Assembly: GCA_023414975.1 (NCBI GenBank)
Contig: JAEZMI010000132.1
Span: 1 to 10,101, forward strand
Source of the DNA: Pseudomonadota bacterium
GTDB taxonomy: Bacteria > Pseudomonadota > Alphaproteobacteria > Rhizobiales > Xanthobacteraceae
DNA: 10,101 nt
Direction: 5' to 3'
Part shown: positions 5,949-10,101 of the stretch, piece by piece
Layout: each line of letters starts with the position of its first letter
Position numbering within the stretch: the stretch's first letter is position 1
Program-made: the position numbers and the translations under genes
Notes under the pieces: model-generated
What the model saw: only the letters and a program-made list of their open reading frames with translations
Databases searched by the model: none
Told to the model about the DNA's origin: nothing

Positions 5949-7349
5949 TCACACGTTGAGCAGCAGGAATTCACGCTCCCAGGGCGAGATGACGCGCATG
6001 AAGGTGTCGAATTCGGTCTGCTTCACCGCCGTGTAGGTCTTCACGAAGGACGGCCCCAGCACCGTGGCGATCTCTTCGGAATATTGCAGCGCCGCAACCG
6101 CTTCGAGCAGGCCGCGCGGCAGTTCGAAATCGAGGCCCTTGGCGTCGGCTTCCAGCGGCTCGGTCGGGCGCAGGCCCTCCACGAGGCCGAGATAGCCGCA
6201 GGCGAGCGAGGCGGCGATGACGAGATAGGGGTTCGCGTCCGAGGACGGCACCCGGTTCTCGACACGCCGCGCGGCGGGGGAGGACGGCGGCACGCGCAGG
6301 CCGGCGGTGCGGTTGTCATAACCCCACTGCACGTTGATCGGCGCCATCGAATCGCGCGTCAGCCGGCGATAGGAATTCACATAAGGGGCGAGGATCGACA
6401 TCACCGCCGGCAGATAGCGCTGCTGGCCGGCGATGAAGGAGAAGAACTCCGGCGTCGGGTCGCCATCCTTGTCGGAGAAGATGTTCTTGCCGGTCTGCGC
6501 ATCCACGATGGACTGGTGGATGTGCATGGCCGAGCCCGGCTCGTCGGCGATGGGCTTGGCCATAAAGGTGGCGTAGATCTTGTGCGCCAGCGCCGCCTCG
6601 CGGATCGTGCGCTTGAACAGGAACACCTGGTCGGCGAGCGCGATGGGATCGCCGTGCAGGAGGTTGATCTCCATCTGCGCCGCGCCGTCCTCATGGATCA
6701 GCGTGTCGATTTCGAGCCCCTGCGCCTCGGAGTAGTCGTACATATCCTCGAACAGGGCGTCGAACTCGTTCACCGCCTGGATCGAATAGGACTGCCGGCC
6801 GATTTCCGGGCGGCCGGAGCGGCCGATCGGCGGCTTCAGCGGGTAGTCGGCGTCGGTGTTGGGCTCGACGAGATAGAACTCGATCTCCGGCGCCACGACG
6901 GCCTTCCAGCCCTTCTTGGCATAGAGTTCGACGACGTTCTTCAGCACCTGGCGGGGGGCGAGCTCCACCGGCCGGCCGTCGCGGTGATAGGCGTCGTGGA
7001 TGATCTGCGCCGTCGGGTCGGTCGCCCAGGGCACGATCGCCAGCGTCGAGAAATCGGGCTCCATCACCAGGTCGCTGTCGACCACGACGGAATCCACGAG
7101 GTTGTCATAGGGCGGATAGTCGCCCGAAATCGTCTGGAAGAACACCGAGAGCGGCAAGTTCATCACCGGGCCGGAGAGGAACTTCGAGACCGGCATGATC
7201 TTGCCGCGGCCGACGCCGGCGAGGTCCGGCACGGCACATTCGATCTCGGTGATTCCGCGGGCGGCCATCCAGGCCTTGGCTTCCTCGAGCGAGGAAACGC
7301 CGCGGGTGGACGTGACGGCGTCCATGTCGGGACGCTTCTTCTTGGCCAT
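5949..7349 (-). CDS. Glutamine synthetase family protein, probable gamma-glutamylpolyamine synthetase (PuuA-like)
   Basis: A 466-residue cytosolic ligase that probably joins glutamate to putrescine or a related amine with ATP, the first step of the gamma-glutamylated polyamine (Puu) pathway. The catalytic fold is intact: PEIEFYL at residues 154-160 (metal Glu155 and Glu157), HEDGAAQMEI at 219-228 (Glu220, Glu227), GSAMHIHQS at 272-280, DNRTAGLRVP at 345-354 and ENRVPSSDANPYL at 364-376. In place of the adenylylated tyrosine motif NLYDLP of ordinary GlnA it has LDFEL-P at 406-411 with Phe408, so it should escape GlnE control. Start: ATG at 7349, with AGGA read from 7362 to 7359. It diverges from potGHI polyamine transport genes, which supports the polyamine role. 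Ethanolamine or another amine, or plain glutamine synthesis, cannot be ruled out from sequence. Confidence 0.85.
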   Translation of the reverse strand: MAKKKRPDMDAVTSTRGVSSLEEAKAWMAARGITEIECAVPDLAGVGRGKIMPVSKFLSGPVMNLPLSVFFQTISGDYPPYDNLVDSVVVDSDLVMEPDFSTLAIVPWATDPTAQIIHDAYHRDGRPVELAPRQVLKNVVELYAKKGWKAVVAPEIEFYLVEPNTDADYPLKPPIGRSGRPEIGRQSYSIQAVNEFDALFEDMYDYSEAQGLEIDTLIHEDGAAQMEINLLHGDPIALADQVFLFKRTIREAALAHKIYATFMAKPIADEPGSAMHIHQSIVDAQTGKNIFSDKDGDPTPEFFSFIAGQQRYLPAVMSILAPYVNSYRRLTRDSMAPINVQWGYDNRTAGLRVPPSSPAARRVENRVPSSDANPYLVIAASLACGYLGLVEGLRPTEPLEADAKGLDFELPRGLLEAVAALQYSEEIATVLGPSFVKTYTAVKQTEFDTFMRVISPWEREFLLLNV

Positions 7350-7553
7350 GATTCATCATCCTGATGCGCTTTTTGCGCCTGTATGAGGCAACCATGCCGT
7401 TGCGAGCGCCGTCAAGGCGGGGCGGGCGGCTTAAACGCGCCGGCTGTTTTGCGGGCATGGTAAATTTGTTTGCAATGGCACGTTGAGCCGGCGGACGAAG
7501 CCGGTTAGCGTTCGCACAAGGCCGGTGCGCCGGCGGGGAAAACGGGGCCAAGC
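7350..7553. promoter_or_regulatory. Divergent control region of the GS-like and pot genes
   Basis: A 204-bp gap between outward-reading genes that should hold both promoters. The AT-rich stretch is 7458-7475 (around TGGTAAATTTGTTTGC). A GCGC-TTTTT-GCGC dyad lies at 7367-7379, close to the GS-like start. Near potG, GCCGG (7521-7525) pairs with CCGGC (7530-7534) in a small hairpin just before the ribosome site. No -35/-10 pair is convincing on either strand. Confidence 0.4.
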
Positions 7554-8729
7554 ATGAACACGGGCGTCGCCGACAAGACGCAGAAGACCATTGGCGGCAT
7601 CCGCCGCAAATTCGCCCCCTGGACCGACCCTCACGCCACGCCGCTGATACGCTACCAGAACGTCACCAAGCGTTTCGGCGAGTTCGTGGCGATCGACAAC
7701 CTCTCGCTCGACATTTATGAGCGCGAATTCTTCGCGCTGCTCGGCCCCTCCGGCTGCGGCAAGACCACGCTGATGCGCATGCTCGCCGGGTTCGAGGAAC
7801 CGAGCAGCGGCCAGATCACGCTGGCGGGGCAGGATCTCGTCGGCACGCCGCCCTACAAGCGGCCGGTGAACATGATGTTCCAGTCCTATGCGCTGTTCCC
7901 CCACATGACCGTGTGGGACAACATCGCCTTCGGCCTGCGCCAGGACGGCATGGCGAAGGACGCCGTGGCCAATCGCGTCGAGGAGATGCTGAAGCTGGTC
8001 AAGCTCGGCCAGTTCGCCAAGCGCAAGCCGCACCAGCTCTCCGGCGGTCAGCGCCAGCGCGTGGCGCTCGCCCGTTCGCTCGCCAAGCGGCCCAAGGTGC
8101 TTCTGCTGGACGAGCCGCTCGGCGCGCTCGACAAGAAGCTGCGCGAGGAAACCCAGTTCGAGCTCATGGACATCCAGATGGAGCTCGGCATGACCTTCCT
8201 TATCGTGACGCACGATCAGGAAGAGGCGATGACGGTGGCCGACCGCATCGCGGTGATGAACCACGGCAAGCTGGTGCAGGTGGCCCCGCCGGCGGTCATC
8301 TATGAACAGCCGGCCTCGCGCTATGTCGCCGAGTTCGTCGGCGACGTGAACATTCTCGACGCGACGGTGGAAACGGTGGAGCCGGGCCTCGTCACGCTGC
8401 GCTGCCCGGCGGCGCCGGACATGCTCTTCAAGGTGGCGCAGGACTGCCCGGCAGGCGTCGGCGCCAGCGTGGCGCTGGCCTTCCGGCCGGAGAAGCTGCG
8501 CGTCGAGCTTGACCCGCCGGCCGACCCGACGGTGAACTGCCTCACCGGCACGATCTGGGACATCGGCTATCTCGGCGACCTCTCCATCTATCATGTGGAG
8601 CTGGCGAACGGTCAGCGCGTGAAGGCGGCCAAGCCCAACCTCACCCGCATGGTCGAGCGCCCGATCTCCTGGGACGACAAGGTCTATGTCTCCTTCGCGC
8701 CGGATGCCGGCGTGGTGCTGACGAGTTGA
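7554..8729 (+). CDS. potG: Putrescine/polyamine ABC transporter ATPase PotG
   Basis: A 391-residue ATPase that powers polyamine import on the cytosolic face of the membrane. The nucleotide-binding domain carries Walker A GPSGCGKTT (64-72), Q-loop Gln110 in MMFQSYALFPHMTV, signature LSGGQ (162-166), Walker B VLLLDEP (182-188), D-loop GALD (190-193) and switch His220. A C-terminal TOBE-type regulatory domain follows (about 256-391), including YLGDLSIYHVEL, which is shared with E. coli PotG from my memory of that protein. About 30 residues precede the domain, as in PotG proteins. ATG 7554 follows a G-rich ribosome site (around 7534-7547). It is the first gene of potGHI, with potH 10 bp on. PotG is preferred over PotA because of the PotH/PotI partners and the tail. 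Confidence 0.93.
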   Translation: MNTGVADKTQKTIGGIRRKFAPWTDPHATPLIRYQNVTKRFGEFVAIDNLSLDIYEREFFALLGPSGCGKTTLMRMLAGFEEPSSGQITLAGQDLVGTPPYKRPVNMMFQSYALFPHMTVWDNIAFGLRQDGMAKDAVANRVEEMLKLVKLGQFAKRKPHQLSGGQRQRVALARSLAKRPKVLLLDEPLGALDKKLREETQFELMDIQMELGMTFLIVTHDQEEAMTVADRIAVMNHGKLVQVAPPAVIYEQPASRYVAEFVGDVNILDATVETVEPGLVTLRCPAAPDMLFKVAQDCPAGVGASVALAFRPEKLRVELDPPADPTVNCLTGTIWDIGYLGDLSIYHVELANGQRVKAAKPNLTRMVERPISWDDKVYVSFAPDAGVVLTS

Positions 8730-8739
8730 GGGGACCATC

Positions 8740-9651
8740 ATGGCGGACAAGGCGAAGGGGCGCTGGCTGGTCGTCGCCATCCCCTATCTCTGGCTCGTGG
8801 CGCTGTTCCTCGTCCCCTTCCTGATCGTCTTCAAGATCAGCCTGTCGCAGGACGCGATCGCCCAGCCCCCCTATGTGCCCACCTTCGACCTCGCGGCCGG
8901 ATGGGACGCCTTCAAGGAAGCCTTCGGCGAACTGTCCTTCGACAATTACGGCTATGTGCTGAGCTGGGACAACGACTTCATCGAGGCGTACGGCTCCAGC
9001 CTCTGGATCGCCGGCTGCTCGACGCTGATGCTGCTCGCCGTCGGCTACCCCATCGCCTATGCGATGGCGCGGGCGCCGAAATCCATCCGCCCAACGCTGC
9101 TGATGCTGGTGATCCTGCCGTTCTGGACCTCCTTCCTCATCCGCGTCTATGCGTGGATCGGCATCCTGTCGCCGGAAGGGCTGCTCAACCAGCTGCTCAT
9201 CGGGCTCGGCATCATCAGCCCGGACGCGCCGCTGCAGCTCCTCGCCACCGACACGGCGGTCTATATCGGCATCGTCTATTCCTACCTGCCCTTCATGATC
9301 CTGCCGCTCTATTCGGCGCTGGAGAAGATGGACGAGACGCTGCTGGAGGCCGCCGCCGATCTCGGCTGCCCCCCGCTCGCCGCCTTCTGGAAGATCACCT
9401 GGCCGCTCTCGCTGCCCGGCGTGTTCGCCGGCTGCCTGCTCTGCTTCATCCCGGCGGTGGGCGAGTTCGTCATCCCGGACCTGCTCGGGGGCTCGGACAC
9501 GCTGATGATCGGCAAGGTGCTGTGGACCGAGTTCTCGGTGAACCGCTCCTGGACCGTCTCCTCCGCGGTGGCGGTGCTGCTCCTGATGGTGCTGGTGATC
9601 CCCATCGTGCTCTACCAGAACGTCCAGGCCCGCGAGATGGAGAAGCGGTGA
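8740..9651 (+). CDS. potH: Putrescine/polyamine ABC transporter permease PotH
   Basis: A 303-residue inner-membrane permease, one half of the transport channel. About six hydrophobic segments are visible: roughly 9-32, 88-110, 117-141, 170-194, 224-246 and 272-293. The EAA loop that docks on the ATPase is EAAADLGCPPLAAFWKITWP at 203-222. PFLIVFKISLS (26-36), SFLIRVYAWIGIL (131-143) and FIPAVGEFVIPDLLGG (236-251) are stretches I know from E. coli PotH, so the assignment to the putrescine-type system is firm. Start ATG 8740 has GAGGGG at 8728-8733, overlapping the potG stop, so translation is probably coupled to potG. Its stop TGA shares its last base with the next ATG. It would pair with PotI and the PotG dimer. 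Confidence 0.94.
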   Translation: MADKAKGRWLVVAIPYLWLVALFLVPFLIVFKISLSQDAIAQPPYVPTFDLAAGWDAFKEAFGELSFDNYGYVLSWDNDFIEAYGSSLWIAGCSTLMLLAVGYPIAYAMARAPKSIRPTLLMLVILPFWTSFLIRVYAWIGILSPEGLLNQLLIGLGIISPDAPLQLLATDTAVYIGIVYSYLPFMILPLYSALEKMDETLLEAAADLGCPPLAAFWKITWPLSLPGVFAGCLLCFIPAVGEFVIPDLLGGSDTLMIGKVLWTEFSVNRSWTVSSAVAVLLLMVLVIPIVLYQNVQAREMEKR

Positions 9652-10101
9652 TGCGCAAGGGTCTGTCCGTCTTCAACATCACCTCGATCGTGCTCGGCTT
9701 CGCCTTCCTCTATCTGCCGATCCTGCTTCTGGTGATCTACTCCTTCAACGCCTCGCGGCTGGTGACGGTGTGGGCCGGCTTCTCCACCCACTGGTACGTC
9801 CAGCTCTTCCAGAACGAGCAATTGCTCGACGCCGCCTGGGTGACGCTGCGGGTCGCCTTCATCACCGCGACGGTGGCCACCGTCCTCGGCACGCTCGCCG
9901 CCATCGCGCTCACCCGCTACGGGCGGTTCTACGGGCGCACCCTGTTTTCCGGCATGGTCTACGCCCCGCTGGTGATGCCGGAAGTCATCACCGGCCTGTC
10001 GCTGCTGCTGCTCTTCGTCGCCGTCAACATCGACCGCGGCTTCTGGACCATCACGCTCGCGCACATCACCTTCACCATGTGCTTCGTCTCGGTGGTGGTG
10101 C
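9651..10101 (+). CDS. potI: Putrescine/polyamine ABC transporter permease PotI (cut by window end)
   Basis: The first 150 residues of the second permease; the reading frame runs off the window, so no stop is seen and the EAA loop lies outside. ATG 9651 overlaps the potH stop by one base (TGATG), with GGAGAAG at 9639-9645, a classic coupled start. Hydrophobic segments lie at about 10-31, 66-88, 100-124 and 132-150. SFNASRLVTVWAGFS (31-45), the APLVMPEVITGLSLLLLF block (105-122) and LAHITF (136-141) match the PotI pattern as I know it from E. coli. The loop after LLLLFVAV is shorter here (NIDRGFW) than in E. coli PotI. It completes the PotG2-PotH-PotI importer; a PotF binding protein would be expected nearby but is not in the window. 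Confidence 0.92.
   Translation, partial: MRKGLSVFNITSIVLGFAFLYLPILLLVIYSFNASRLVTVWAGFSTHWYVQLFQNEQLLDAAWVTLRVAFITATVATVLGTLAAIALTRYGRFYGRTLFSGMVYAPLVMPEVITGLSLLLLFVAVNIDRGFWTITLAHITFTMCFVSVVV

Noticed and set aside
6084..7364. Long plus-strand frame (426 codons) opposite the GS-like gene
   Set aside because: The minus strand encodes an intact catalytic GS fold; the plus frame has no recognisable motif.
7476..7490. Possible sigma54 promoter before potG (TGGCAC at 7476-7481)
   Set aside because: The -24 half matches but the -12 half reads GCCG instead of TTGC, so the required GC is out of place.
7431..8780. Minus-strand frame (449 codons) opposite potG
   Set aside because: potG carries every ABC ATPase motif; the antisense product is His/Arg/Ala-rich without a domain.

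Overview
The window is GC-rich (well above 60% by eye) with compact genes. Codon use, a plant-type glutamate-cysteine ligase, a LysR/DUF1127 pair and a potGHI operon beside a glutamine-synthetase-like gene all point to an alphaproteobacterium, probably of the Hyphomicrobiales. A Xanthobacteraceae-like genus is a guess and was not tested. I see no phage, transposase, CRISPR, toxin-antitoxin, tRNA or rRNA signal.

Left third (1-3054, + strand): an AT-rich leader, a YbdK-type carboxylate-amine ligase (240-1361), then the glutathione-pathway enzyme glutamate-cysteine ligase gshA (1573-2943). Both gene ends are followed by short imperfect tandem duplications.

Middle (3055-5948): a LysR-type regulator on the minus strand (3055-3939) diverges from a small DUF1127 protein (4135-4482). 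The space between them is AT-rich and full of TGAT/ATCA half-sites. A very strong intrinsic terminator (4542-4572) closes the DUF1127 unit. An LLM-class flavin-dependent monooxygenase (4689-5750) follows. It converges on the next gene across a 92-bp foldback element (5811-5902) that looks like a dispersed intergenic palindrome.

Right third (5949-10101): a glutamine synthetase family protein of the gamma-glutamylpolyamine synthetase kind (minus strand) diverges from a potG-potH-potI operon for a putrescine/polyamine ABC importer. The last gene is cut by the window edge. Together these suggest polyamine uptake followed by gamma-glutamylation for catabolism. The periplasmic binding protein (PotF) is not seen here.

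Overall this is a mostly ordinary chromosomal metabolic region. I do not see a convincing undescribed system. The items most worth a second look are the LysR/DUF1127 control region, the unusually long DUF1127 protein, the foldback element, and the clustering of three ligases of the glutamine synthetase/GCS superfamily.
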